A stretch of 64,000 nt of DNA from Polytrichum commune (Eukaryota > Streptophyta > Polytrichopsida > Polytrichales > Polytrichaceae): NCBI GenBank assembly GCA_950295325.1, contig OX485805.1, positions 7,316,501 through 7,380,500 of the forward strand, written 5' to 3'. The notes beneath the pieces are model-generated. The model saw only the letters and a list, made by a program, of their open reading frames with translations. It was not told the DNA's origin and did no database searches. This document shows positions 32,531 to 43,975 of the stretch, piece by piece. The position numbers and the translations under genes are program-made. Within the stretch, counting starts at the first letter, position 1; each line of letters begins with the position of its first letter.

Positions 32531-35500
32531 CAACCGAGTTCTAGTTTCTTACAATCTAAATGTGAGGAAACCAACTTACTATGACCTGTTGTTGTCTGCA
32601 ACCAAACACTTTTTCTTTGATATCCTAGGTTGTTATAAAAAACATGAGTGCTTAAATGTCCTAAGAGCTTCAAGACTTACTAAGAACCATCTATCAGAAA
32701 GAAGATATGGATGACTTGCAAAATTCCGTGTTGCCTGCCATGATAGTGGCCCCCTCAACCTTTTCTGAAATTGAGGTTGATCGACCTTCGGCTCTAAAAG
32801 GCAAGAAGTTTCGGGCTTTGCACTCGATAAGAAATGCAGTGCAGAAGGGAAAGAGGAACATTTACTGTGGAAATGGAACGTCCGTAGGCTCCTAGTACGC
32901 CTCAGTGGTTTTTCTAGGCAGTTTGGGGTTGGATCCTCACAACAATGAGTTGGATTCGGGGTTAGTGCTGCAGAAGGGACCCCATCCCTCTCAGACCGCC
33001 GTTGGGTTGTAGCCTCCTGCAACCTTCTGATCTCACCACCTCCATATTGCTCACTTCACCTTCTACTTGCTCATTTTTACTATAAGAAACATTATTGTTT
33101 AAGGTTAACCTTAAGGTTCCATCCAAGAACCTGAAAATAGGATGGCTTGCATGGAATTAGGGTTTGGAGCAAGCGACTAAGGGCAAGAGAAATGGGATCC
33201 CCCGTGCAACACTCTACCCAACATAAGGTAGTTCGGACATGTAAAGGGATTAGAATTCGTCTTTTCCAGCTAAGTGGGGGTTATGTAGACCTGCTAATAT
33301 GACCTTCAAAGAAGTCAAGAGGGGTTCGGATTTGCCAAATTGTGAGGAACTGGTTTATTGTTTTGTTTTTGGGGGCACGCACAACACCTTGACCCGACAA
33401 GACTTACCAGCTCTTCAATAATCTTGGAAGCAGATGAGTACTGCAACGAAATGTTGTGAAGATATACAACGTCGAAGGGCTTTGTTGCTCATAAAGTTGC
33501 ACTCCTGCCATTTTCGTACTTTAGATCAATGTTAAATAAACAGTAAATATTTGAACTGATGTTGAATTAGCCGTTGGGCAAATTTTGGATCACCCATGTG
33601 AAGACATTGAGCCGGAAATGGTTTGTAACGACATTGATTCAACATTACATGCTGACCGCTTGCATTTGTAATGGAAACCCTGACCGATGCGTAGTGCGGA
33701 CTCCAGACGAATTTGGCACAAGCTGCGAGGAGCCAATATGGTAAATTTTAATGCTTTTGGAGGTTGGGAAGAGATTCTCAGAGTATTCAAACCTGGGACA
33801 GGTGGAGACATCTAACAATGTGTATGCTTCGTTTGTAGTGTGCAGTGTCTTTGATACATTTCTTGCTTCAACAAATTACCAGATTTTGTGCCACCCAAGC
33901 TTCTTCCTCTTGTGTGGCGTTTTTCCACCATCTGTGGCTGAGCTATTCCTATACAAAATGAACACCTGGAGGATCCCTATCAATGGCTTGGTGCGTAATT
34001 CCTTACTTACGCAATGCGGGTGAAAAATTCGATTGTTTGCAATTATCTATACCATTCTCTAGAAGTACTTCAATAAAACTGTTTGCCTGTTCAACTGCTT
34101 TTGATGATTTTTTGCTTTAGTAGACAAGGACGGATGGACTATTAGGAAAAACAAAATGCATTTTTGCAGAGATTCAGAATTCAGGTTTTGTGTAGTTCGT
34201 GTAAATGTCAATAAGCTGATTGCCTCCTGTTTGGAGGAACTTTAGATCTTTTTGCATTATGTGCTCTGCAAGAGTGCCAGTGGATCGAGTTTAAAGTTGA
34301 TCATGATGACGACTTGAGGATTAGTTCAAGAACTGATCGGGATTGAAGACGAGGTGGTTATTGCATCTTTTGAATAGCACATCACTTATATTCCATAGTA
34401 TTATGGTAGTTTGAAGTTTCAACACTTTGCATCTCAAATTTGTGCCACATCCGCATTTGAAGATCCCGAATTCCGCATTTGACATGGGCCAATACTATGC
34501 GTTGATTAGAATCGGTACTCCTTTATGGCCTTTTTAAATCAAGTAAGTTACATATTTATATGATGGGTAGAGAAAATCATGATCAAATTTCTTCTTACAA
34601 TGGATTGATAATGTGAACGAGATCTTTGCTTTTTATATTTTTTGGAAAACTTATTTTGTGGCAATAATTCCAATTTTCATGAGCAGGAATGCAATATATG
34701 CAACTAAAAACCTTATTAACTTGATTGTACATCTTTCTTTGATTGAGAGAGTGTTGTAATCTTCAAATGTTGAGACATTCTAGGTACTTTTATACCTCTC
34801 ATCTTCACTGCATCCAAAGTCAATCTCCATTGAAGTAAGCACAAGGATGATGATATTGGGTTGATAACGGGGAGAAAAATAGGAGTATGATTATCAACTA
34901 AAACCATGAATTTGTACATAGAGAGTTTTAATTTTCAAGAGGTTGCTTGAAGTTGATAGGGAGATTGAATGGAGTGTTGCTCCTAGCACTTGAGGACTTG
35001 CATTTGGGTGACCACCCATTTTTAGCGGCAAGTGGCTTATAAGTTGATTCAGAGGAGCCTATGGGATATGTCGAGTTGATAAGTTCGCCTTATTTTTCAT
35101 TGACTAAAAATATCATAAAGTAGAATTTTTATTCTTGTATTTAATCTAGAACTCAATTCTTATCTCGGGGGACCATTGTGTAGTTATTCATGTTGTGCAC
35201 TTACTCATTTGATGAATGAAGCCATGAAGTTTATGAAATATACTACACTTATGTAGTGTAAAGTGTATTGAATTTGTACTTCCAGGATTGCTATTAAATG
35301 TTATATTTTTAGGGATTGGGGAGTATTTTGAAATAATATTGAATTTGAGCATGTTAGCCCCTATCTAAATACTCAAAAAATGCATGTGTATAGGAAACAA
35401 AAGGGATGGTGCTCTTGTCGTGTTTCACATGCTGGTAATAAGAGAGCATTTGGGGCAAAGATTAACAAGATTTATATGCTTGCATTTTTTATTGACTACT

Positions 35501-35701
35501 TCAATGCCAATTTGTGTGTACCTATGTCAATGTAAATTTGTAGTTGTGGAGATATGAAGTGGTTGTTGCTTTGACTTTTTGTTACATGGATGTTTGCAGA
35601 TGGAGTGACCACTTTTATATGGTTGGAGCCACGTTGATTCTCATTTCTTTGGACACTTGTTGGCGATCAAGACAATATGGTTTTCTAGGAAATATTTCAT
35701 C
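32531..35701. other. Mostly non-coding stretch with short open regions
   Basis: No gene is firmly supported. An open region at about 33572-33735 (plus) encodes ICNGNPDRCVVRTPDEFGTS and ends near a possible GTAAAT donor. Another at 33840-34020 is hydrophobic. Either could be a late exon of the membrane-protein gene, but no family was recognised and phases could not be linked. From 34020 to 35700 I see only AT-rich sequence. Confidence 0.3.
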
Positions 35702-37423
35702 ATGGCGAAGCTTTTGGAATTGTTGTGTGAGCACCTATCAAGGTTTTGGAATTTTATTGGAACTTGCTTTTGGACAAATGAGCAAAGAGGAATCATTGAC
35801 AAATATGATGTTGGAGATTTACATCAAAGAGGAACAATTGACAAATATGATGTTAGAGATTTACTGCAATGGCAGGAGGAAGAAATATGTAGACTTGAAG
35901 GGATTTCAAATGGAAATGAAGTATTGAATAAGAAGCAATGTAAGAATCTTCTCACCAAGCTTAAAAAAATTGAAGTATGTGTTCGGGAGATGATCAGGTC
36001 GAGTAGTGAGGTCCAAGAGCTCGGTGTTGCAATTGAGGAGCTATGTTGCATTACACAAAAATTTGGAGTTGTGATGAGTGAATGCGGAAATCAAAATCAA
36101 AGTCAAGCAATTGCATTCCAAATAAATAACAAGGAGGCTTTTCGAGAACTTGTGTCCGATTTGAGGTGTTGTTGGGATGTGATACTTGAGATGCATTCAA
36201 CAAGCCATCCATAGTCGCAACCTTTCATGTCTACCATTGACTTAGACATGCCGACCTTGAAAGATATTGAGGACGACGAAAAATTTCTTCAAGAAAGTCT
36301 CAAAGATGGTAGCAAGTATGAATGGAGAGAACATTTATGGCAAAGATTGGAGGACTTGCAACTTGACGGTGGAGAACTCGACAGTGTGAAGGTTCCAATT
36401 GTCATTGATTCATTGAAACCAGAACTTTTGAAACAAATTGGGAAAAGAGGATATGGTGTTGTGTATGAATCAATGTGGTTGGGATTTAAATGTGCAACAA
36501 AGATTTTGCCAATTCCAGATGGAATCCAAAATGACCGCAAAGAGGTTGGTATTTTGGCAGGCTTGAGCCATCCGAATCTCATCAAATTCATCTATTGTGG
36601 AGTTGGTGGGAGCATAGACGAGTTGTGTTCTTCGACTCTTGGGAATTCACCAAGTGTTGAATATTCAACATTTGAAGCTCCTTTTAAGAATTTGTATTTG
36701 GTGATGGAGTTCATGGACATGAGCTTGAGTGGCATGTTGGAGAAGCAGTCCAAACCGTTATCATATCTTCTTGCAATTGATATCATGCATCAAATTGCAA
36801 GTGGCATGTGTTATCTTCATGACATGCATGTTGCTCATCTTGATTTGAAGCCGGACAATGTGCTCATGAGACCCAATTCCATCGAAGGAGGAGAATTGAA
36901 TTCTAGGCGATATTTGGTCAAGTTGGCTGACTATGGTACTTCCAACATTGAGGTTCCAAGCAAAGTTCCCGAGGGAAAACCATGCTATCGTGTTGGTACA
37001 CCTAGATACATGGCACCAGAGATAATTGATCGAAACCTTGAACCTCATGCAAGTCTATTTCAAGCTGATGTATGGTCCTTTGCTATGACATGTTCAGAGA
37101 TCTTGTCACAAAGTGCTCCATTTGGCAACCTTCATGTGAAAGCCGACGACATTTTGATAAAAATTGAGGAATTTGACAGGCCGCAATTGCCAATGAATTG
37201 TGAAGAGCTTACGAGGTTGATCGAGGAATGTTGGGTGGAGGATCCTTTACAAAGGTTGACATTTTCGAAAAATTGTGAAAAATTGATTGATTTGAAGAAA
37301 ATGTTTTTGAAAGGATCATATTTGGCAAGCCTACGTCCCAAGTTTGAAAAGGATGGAGCTTCGCTCCAAAAGAAGTCAAGAATTGAGAAGGCAAGGAAGG
37401 CCAAGGAGAAACATGTTATAGAG
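35702..37423 (+). pseudogene. Kinase-NB-ARC-LRR resistance-type gene, exon 1 (N-terminal helical region plus protein kinase)
   Basis: ATG at 35702 opens MAKLLELLCEHLSRFW. A helical region follows, and then one in-frame TAG (36212-36214, SHP*SQPFMSTIDLD); the frame continues on both sides. The kinase domain has a glycine loop (IGKRGYGVVYES), the ATP-binding Lys context (CATKIL), HLDLKPDN (HRD changed to HLD, catalytic Asp kept), DYG instead of DFG, and RYMAPEI. The exon ends HVIE at a GTATGT donor in phase 0. Kinase fused to NB-ARC-LRR is the PNL class described in mosses, an intracellular immune receptor. The TAG is one base from CAG (Gln). If translation instead starts at the Met after it (36227), the kinase-NB-ARC part could still be made. 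Confidence 0.8.
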
Positions 37424-37554
37424 GTATGTACCATTTTGGTGTTTAATAGTCTAATTATAGCTTGTTATTTCTATTGATTTGGATTAAATGCAGGTCTTTG
37501 AGGGTGTAATATTGAATGAGAATTATGTTCTTATTGCATGCGCTATTTATGTAG

Positions 37555-38628
37555 GTGAATGAGGCAACCATGCAAGTGAACAACATGGTATTTGGTCTTG
37601 AACAAAACCTTACAAAAGTCAAAGATCGTCTCAAGGAAGTGAGGATTTTGGGTGTCATTGGCATGGGTGGAATTGGGAAAACTACATTGGCAAATCACAT
37701 ATTTCATGAATTGAAGTCCACATACAATGCATCATATTTTGCCAAAGATTTGAAGAATAAAAGTGGTTCACTTGGAATTATATGTGACATGTTAAAAGAC
37801 TTTGGAGAAGATCCTAAAAGCTTGCCAACAAATTTGGTGGATGCACAAAACAAGTTGAAGCAATTCATGGTTGGTAAGAAGGTTCTCATAATATTGGACG
37901 ACATAAGGGATGAAGATCAACTAGATCATCTTCTCTGTCCGGATATTTTGAGGGACAACGCGGGCATCACATTGATTATGACAACCCGCCATTGGGACAA
38001 GATTAAACATCGTGTCGGGGAGAATGACAAGATAGAGGTTGAGAAATTGGATGGAAATGCAGCAAAGGAGCTTTTTATCCTTCATTCATGTGGGTCCGGA
38101 GGTTCTTTACCAACTGGATTTTGTGATATAGGAGGAAGAATAGTGGAAGCTTGCAATGGCTTGCCTTTAAGCCTAGGAGTATTGGGTGCATTTTTGCGGG
38201 ATAAATGGAGGTTGCGATGTTGGGAGCGAGCATTACGAAGAATGAAAAGGGGAAGATGTTTGGATGGTGACGAAGAATTTGAAGACACAAAGCTTTGGAG
38301 CACATTGAAGATAAGCTTTGATGGATTGGGAACGGATGAAAAAAATATGTTTTTGGACATAGCATGCTTCTTTTGCAAGGATGTGTGGCCGGAAGGCATG
38401 GCAATAGATAGAGCCTTGCACGTGTGGACCGTGAATGGTATCCTCCCAACACAATCCTTCAATATGTTGATAGAGCGGTCATTGGTAAATGTTGACGAAT
38501 ATGGACACATAGAAATGCACGACCAACTACGTGACATGGGACGAATGATTGTGGAAAAGGATGGAGAATACTTGGGCACTCGAGTTTGGAGCGTGGACTT
38601 GAGTTCTTCAACTCAATTTTCAAAGGAG
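37555..38628 (+). CDS. Kinase-NB-ARC-LRR gene, exon 2 (NB-ARC domain)
   Basis: The exon begins after a TAG acceptor, in phase 0 with exon 1 (VNEATMQVNNMVFGLEQ), and ends SKE at a GTATGA donor, also phase 0. NB-ARC motifs are complete: P-loop GMGGIGKTT, kinase-2 KVLIILDDI, RNBS-B TLIMTTR, GLPLSL, RNBS-D FLDIACFF and MHDQLRDMG (MHD). The Asp after kinase-2 and the FLDIACFF motif resemble the TIR-type NB-ARC lineage. This is the ATP/ADP switch that controls receptor activation. No stop or frameshift is present in this exon. Confidence 0.88.
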
Positions 38629-38886
38629 GTATGAAATGTAAAGAACGATTTTTTTTACATTGTTTGTTCCATGTTGTAAAGTCTATGCAAACAAAGCGTG
38701 TAATTCAATTTGGATTTTATTGGAACATTAGTTTAATGTTAATGATGGTCAAGATGTTCATAGAGAAATTAGATTCTTGTGTAATCTTTGCAATGATTTG
38801 CTTTATTCCATATTTTTGCAAAATAATATATGATTCTATTGAGACTCTATTTGTTTTTGATATAATGTTTCCATCTTGCAAAGCAG

Positions 38887-41426
38887 GGCAATAAGAAAGT
38901 TGAAGGTATATTGTACAAAATATCGCAATGCCATTTACAAGGTCAAAACTATTGTTTAGACATGGATCTAAGCAATTTTTGATTATTGACAATTCATAAT
39001 CATACCAACAATGCATCAACCGACTTCCGACTATTCAAAGATCCTCATTTAAACAACCAAGAACATTCATGTCAATTGAAGGCCATTTTTATAAATGGTA
39101 ACTTTCAACAACTTCCTAAGGAACTGTGGGAATTGCATTCTTTGAATAGCTTTGATATAGAGGGATTGAGAAAGCTCAAAGCATTGCATAAGGGACTTGG
39201 AAAATTGACTTCCTTGACACACTTGAATTTGTCAAGATGTTCCAGTTTGACAACATTACCCGAGGGACTTGGAAAATTGACTTCCTTGACACACTTGAAT
39301 TTGTCAAGATGTTCCCGTTTGACAACATTACCCGAGGGACTTGGAAAATTGACTTCCTTGACACACTTGAATTTGTCAAGATGTTCCCGTTTGACAACAT
39401 TACCCGAGGGACTTGGAAAGTTGACTTCCTTGACACACTTGAATTTGTCAAGATGTTCCCGTTTGACAACATTACCCGAGGGACTTGGAAACCTCACCTC
39501 TTTGACGGCGATTAATTTGGGGGGATGTTCAAGCTTGACAACATTACCCGAGGGATTTGAAAACCTCACTTCTTTGACGGAGATTGATTTGCAAGGATGG
39601 AGAAGTTTGACAACATTACCCGAGGGACTTGGAAACCTCACTTCTTTGACGGAGATTGATTTGCAAGGATGGAGAAGTTTGACAACATTACCCGAGGGAC
39701 TTGGAAACCTCACTTCTTTGACGGAGATTGATTTGTTCAAATGTTCTAGCTTGACAACATTACCCGAGGGACTTGGAAACCTCACTTCTTTGACGAAGAT
39801 TAATTTGGGGGGATGTTCAAGCTTGACAACATTACCCGATGGACTTGGAAACCTCACTTCTTTGACGGAGATTGATTTGCGGGAATGTTCTAGGTTGACA
39901 ACATTACCCAAGGAACTTGGAAACCTCACTTCTTTGACGAAGATTAGTTTGGATGGATGTTGGAGATTGACAACATTACCTGTGGGACTTGGAAACCTCA
40001 CTTCTTTGGTGAAGATTGATTTGGGGGGATGTTGGAGCTTGACAACATTACCTATGGGACTTGGAAACCTCACTTCTTTGACGAAGATTAATTTGAGGGG
40101 ATGTATAGAGAACATTACCCAAGGGACTTGGAAAGCTCACTTCTTTGACGGAGATTGATTTGCATAAATGTTCAAGTTTGACAAGATTACCCAAGGGACT
40201 TGGAAAGCTCACTTCTTTGACGGAGATTGATTTGCATAAATGTTCAAGTTTGACAAGATTACCCAAGGGACTTGGAAAGCTCACTTCTTTGACAGAGATT
40301 GATTTGCATAAATGTTCAAGTTTGACAAGATTACCCAAGGGACTTGGAAAGCTCACTTCTTTGACGAAGATTAATTTGGGGGAATGTTCAAGTTTGAGAA
40401 CATTGCCGGAGGGACTTGCAAAGCTCACTTCTTTGACGGAGATTGATTTGCAGGGATGTTGGAGCTTGACAACATTACCCGTGGGACTTGGAAAGCTCAT
40501 TTCTTTAACGAAGATTAATTTGGGGGAATGCTCAAATTTGACAACATTACCCGATGGACTTGGAAACCTCACTTCTTTGACGAAGATTAATTTGCGGGAA
40601 TGTTCTAGGTTGACAACATTACCCGAGGAACTTGGAAACCTCACTTCTTTGACGAAGATTAATTTGGAGGGATGTTCAAGCTTGACAACATTACCCGAGG
40701 GACTTGGAAACCTCACTTCTTTGACGAAGATTAATTTGGGGGAATGTTCAAGCTTGATAACATTACCCGAGGGACTTGGAAACCTCACTTCTTTGACGAA
40801 GATTAATTTGGGGGGATGTTCAAGCTTGACAACATTACCCGAGGGACTTGGAAACCTCACTTCTTTGACGGAGATTAATTTGGAAGAATGTTCAAGCTTG
40901 ATAACATTACCCGAGGGACTTGGAAACCTCACTTCGTGGAATTGATCAAGCTTGATAACCTTACCCGAGGGACTTGGAAACTTCAGTTCTTTGACGATGA
41001 TTGGTTTGGGGGGATGTTCAAGCTTGACTTCATTACGCGAGGCACTTGGAAGCCTTTGTTCAATGACAAAGCTGAAATTGACGGGATGGTCAAGCTTGAC
41101 AACCGTATCCGAAGGACTTGGAAACCTTACTTCTTTGAGGGAGGTTGAGTTGGGGGGGTTGTTCAAGGTTGGCAATATTATTGGAGGGATTTGGAAACCT
41201 CACTTCTTTGACGAAGCTTGATTTGCGTGATTGTTCAAGCGTGACAATGCTACCTGAGGAACTTGGAAAGGACACTTATTTGATGGAGTTTCAATGCAGG
41301 GGATGTTCAAGCTTGACAAAATTAGCGGAAGGACTTAGAAACCTCACTTCTTTGACGAAGATTGATTTGGGGGGATGTACAAGCTTGGTAACATTACCCC
41401 AGGGACATATGTGCTTACTCTCTTGA
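38887..41426 (+). pseudogene. Kinase-NB-ARC-LRR gene, exon 3 (LRR array, disrupted)
   Basis: After a GCAG acceptor the exon starts NKKVEGILYKISQC, the conserved linker after NB-ARC in this class. An in-frame TGA follows at 38980-38982. From about 39190 to 41400 there are roughly 30 leucine-rich repeats of 24 residues (LTSLTEIDLxGCSSLTTLPE-type), encoded by near-identical 72-bp units. The frame breaks near 40110, where a unit has lost 5 bp, at a TGA at 40943-40945 next to a deletion, and again around 41145. The repeats would form the ligand- or effector-sensing solenoid. With two stops and two frameshifts this exon is probably non-functional in this copy. Confidence 0.85.
39193..41400 (+). repeat. 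About 30 tandem 72-bp units encoding LRRs
   Basis: Units contain TTGACAACATTACCCGAGGG and ACTTGGAAA(C/G)CTCACTTC with few changes between neighbours. Several adjacent units, for example four from about 39196 and three from about 40140, are almost identical, indicating recent duplication. The antisense strand also stays open for over 300 codons here, simply because the repeated unit has no antisense stop in one frame. Confidence 0.9.
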
Positions 41427-43670
41427 AAATTAGATGGTAACAAATTCTATGTAGATTTTGAACGCGTAGTTGCACCATAAGAATGCTCCTCCAAAAACTA
41501 ATGTTGTCTCACGTAGTTCCAATTTCCCGGAATGCAAAAGTGCAAATGATTCATACCCCATATGCCAGAAGTTTGTAGTTTTTTTATGAGCACTTTGAAT
41601 CTTCATGGGCACTGGGATGACTTCTTAATGAGCACAAGAATCTTCACTTTGATACTGAATAAGATTTGCCACTAACAAGTGGTTTGTGTCTTGTGAGGTG
41701 ACAATTTAGATTGATCAATTATTGGCATGCATGATATATTATGTACTACTATCTACATGAAATGTCCACATATTTATCCAAATTTAGCCATATGAAACCA
41801 AATGCTATATGAACCTTGTTCTTGGGAGGATTCATGTGAGTTCGATGGAAGGAAGGGAAGTCATAGTTGAGCATCATCATCCTACATGTGTGCGACTCTA
41901 CAATGCTAATGGTTTTGTCACAAAGCTCGTGACACAAACATAATCTGCTCAAATTATAAGTGCACTATGAGGTAAAGAAGAGGGGCTACTCGAATGTGGA
42001 CAGGGTGATGAAAAGAGATGGAAAAGAACATGGCGGGAATTTCAACTTCAAATTTCCAAAGACTTGTGTTTGGGCAGAGCCAAATGCATGTGTATCATGT
42101 AGTCGGATTTGAGGACCTGAAGGTTTGGACAATAAGTAAGCTACATTGAGGGTGGTAGTTTCTAGTGAAGGTATATCAAATGGATGGTGCCTATTGTGAA
42201 TTGCTTTAAAGTTTGATGCCCAACAACTCACGAGTCCTTGTAACGTTGGGTTTTCTTGAATTCCCTCATGCACCTTCTATAGTGGTTAATTTGCAAGAGG
42301 CACAACATTCACCCATTTATCATAGGAATTTCCACAATGGTTAACAGGCTTTCAGACCTTCACAATGAACAATAGCAATGAGTTTAGGAATGAAAAATAG
42401 CTTCAAATTCAAGAACTATCTATGTAAGTGTGTTTAGAAAGTTTCATGGATGGCTTTCATTCCTTCAATGTACACAATCCTATATGCGGTACACGACAAC
42501 AAGGATGAGTTGATGTGCAGTAGCCGAAAGTTGATTTAGATACAGTAACTTTGCATAATGCACATTGTCGTAGGGTTGAGTGTGGCATCTTTGCAAACAA
42601 CATCTATGATTTGTTGTGATTTATTGTAATTTATCCTTCACGAACCTCGTAGGAAGGAGAGATATCAGGGACAATTTGAACTCAATTTGTGGCAAAAGCG
42701 TAATAATAACCTCTACAAACAACTTCAATCTGAATTCATCACTCGGAGAATTGAAATTCTCTATATCTTAGCTTAGTTGCATTTGCACATAGGCTTTCAC
42801 ATCACATGTGCACAATCTCCAGGGTGGTGTTCAATCAACTCGATTCTTAGTGTACATGGGCCTTACACTCCTTGAGCATCATTTCCTTGCATCATATCAC
42901 GAATGCACTTCCAAGGTTTATTTTATTATTTTAATCAATAAAATAAACCTTAAATCATCAAATCTCATGCTCTTAAAAATAGACCTCTACCAAAGAGGTA
43001 AATAATTTAAAAATATTCTCTATTTGAATCTTATATGGGATGCTTACATGTTGAACTGCATTAAGCATGTCTACACTTTGGTGGCCTTTAGCAAATCCTT
43101 GCATGACCAAAAACTTGAATGCGACGGTGGCAATCGCCCAAAGGGAGCACGATTGGATTGAGCTAAGGTAGACATGCCTAATTCGGTGTGAGGCCCAAAC
43201 CCCCACCCTTAAGCGTTGTAATCCGGGTGAGGGAGTGAAGCCCACATACAATGCTCATGGCATTCTTCCCCTCCAATATCATCAACCCCCACCACACTCA
43301 ACATCAATGTTGGCACACCAGTTTATTCCATGAAGGGAATACAAGCATTAAACAATGTTATTCTCTACTCCTTCCTTACTTCCTACTCTCCCTTGCAAAC
43401 TAACATTAAAATCCCTACCTAAGGCTCCCTTACTAATGCCACCCTTTGCACTATGTGGCCCGCCTAATTTACTAATAACCTAATTACTAACTAAGTTCTT
43501 CACCCTTCGACTAATCAACTAATCCCCACACTAATATCACCTTAATACTACTTGCCCCTCCCCATTACTGCCCCTCAGTCTCGGAATTGAGTTCAGAAAT
43601 CAACGCTGTTGGCTCGGGGCCGGGCCCGTCATCGCCCGTCAAGGGTCGGCCCGGTAGTTCCAAGGCCAGC
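41427..43670. other. Non-coding stretch, with a short perfect hairpin
   Basis: No gene is supported. At 42913-42951, AAGGTTTATTTTATT is followed after 9 bases by its exact complement AATAAAATAAACCTT, giving a 15-bp stem. The rest is AT-rich and probably repeat-derived. Confidence 0.4.
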
Positions 43671-43975
43671 CAGCCTCTGAGCCTGCTCCTGTTTTATGTC
43701 TGTGTTGGGATCTCTCCCCTCCGAACTCGCATTAGCCCCTGGTCGAGCTGGGATTCACCGCCAGCCTCTGAGCCTGCTCATGTTTCATGTCTGTGTTGGG
43801 ATCTCTCCCCTCCGAACTCGCATTAGCTCCTGGTCGAGCTGGGATTCGCCGCCAGCCTCTGAGCCTGCTCCTGTTTCATGTCTATGTTGGGATCTCTCCC
43901 CTCCGAACTCGCATTAGCTCCTGGTCGAGCTGGGATTCGCCGCCAGCCTCTGAGCATGCTCCTCCTTCATTTTTC
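43671..43975 (+). repeat. 91-bp tandem repeat, about 3.3 copies
   Basis: CAGCCTCTGAGC(C/A)TGCTC recurs at about 43671, 43762, 43853 and 43944, an exact 91-bp period, with GGGATCTCTCCCCTCCGAAC inside each unit. Copies differ at only a few bases. The period is not a multiple of three, so the open frames across it are coincidental. It is GC-rich compared with its surroundings. Confidence 0.85.

Noticed and set aside
39105..41175. Long antisense open frames (over 300 codons) across the LRR array
   Set aside because: They are repeats of one antisense unit without stops, created by the 72-bp periodicity. The sense strand has a recognised LRR domain in a spliced gene.
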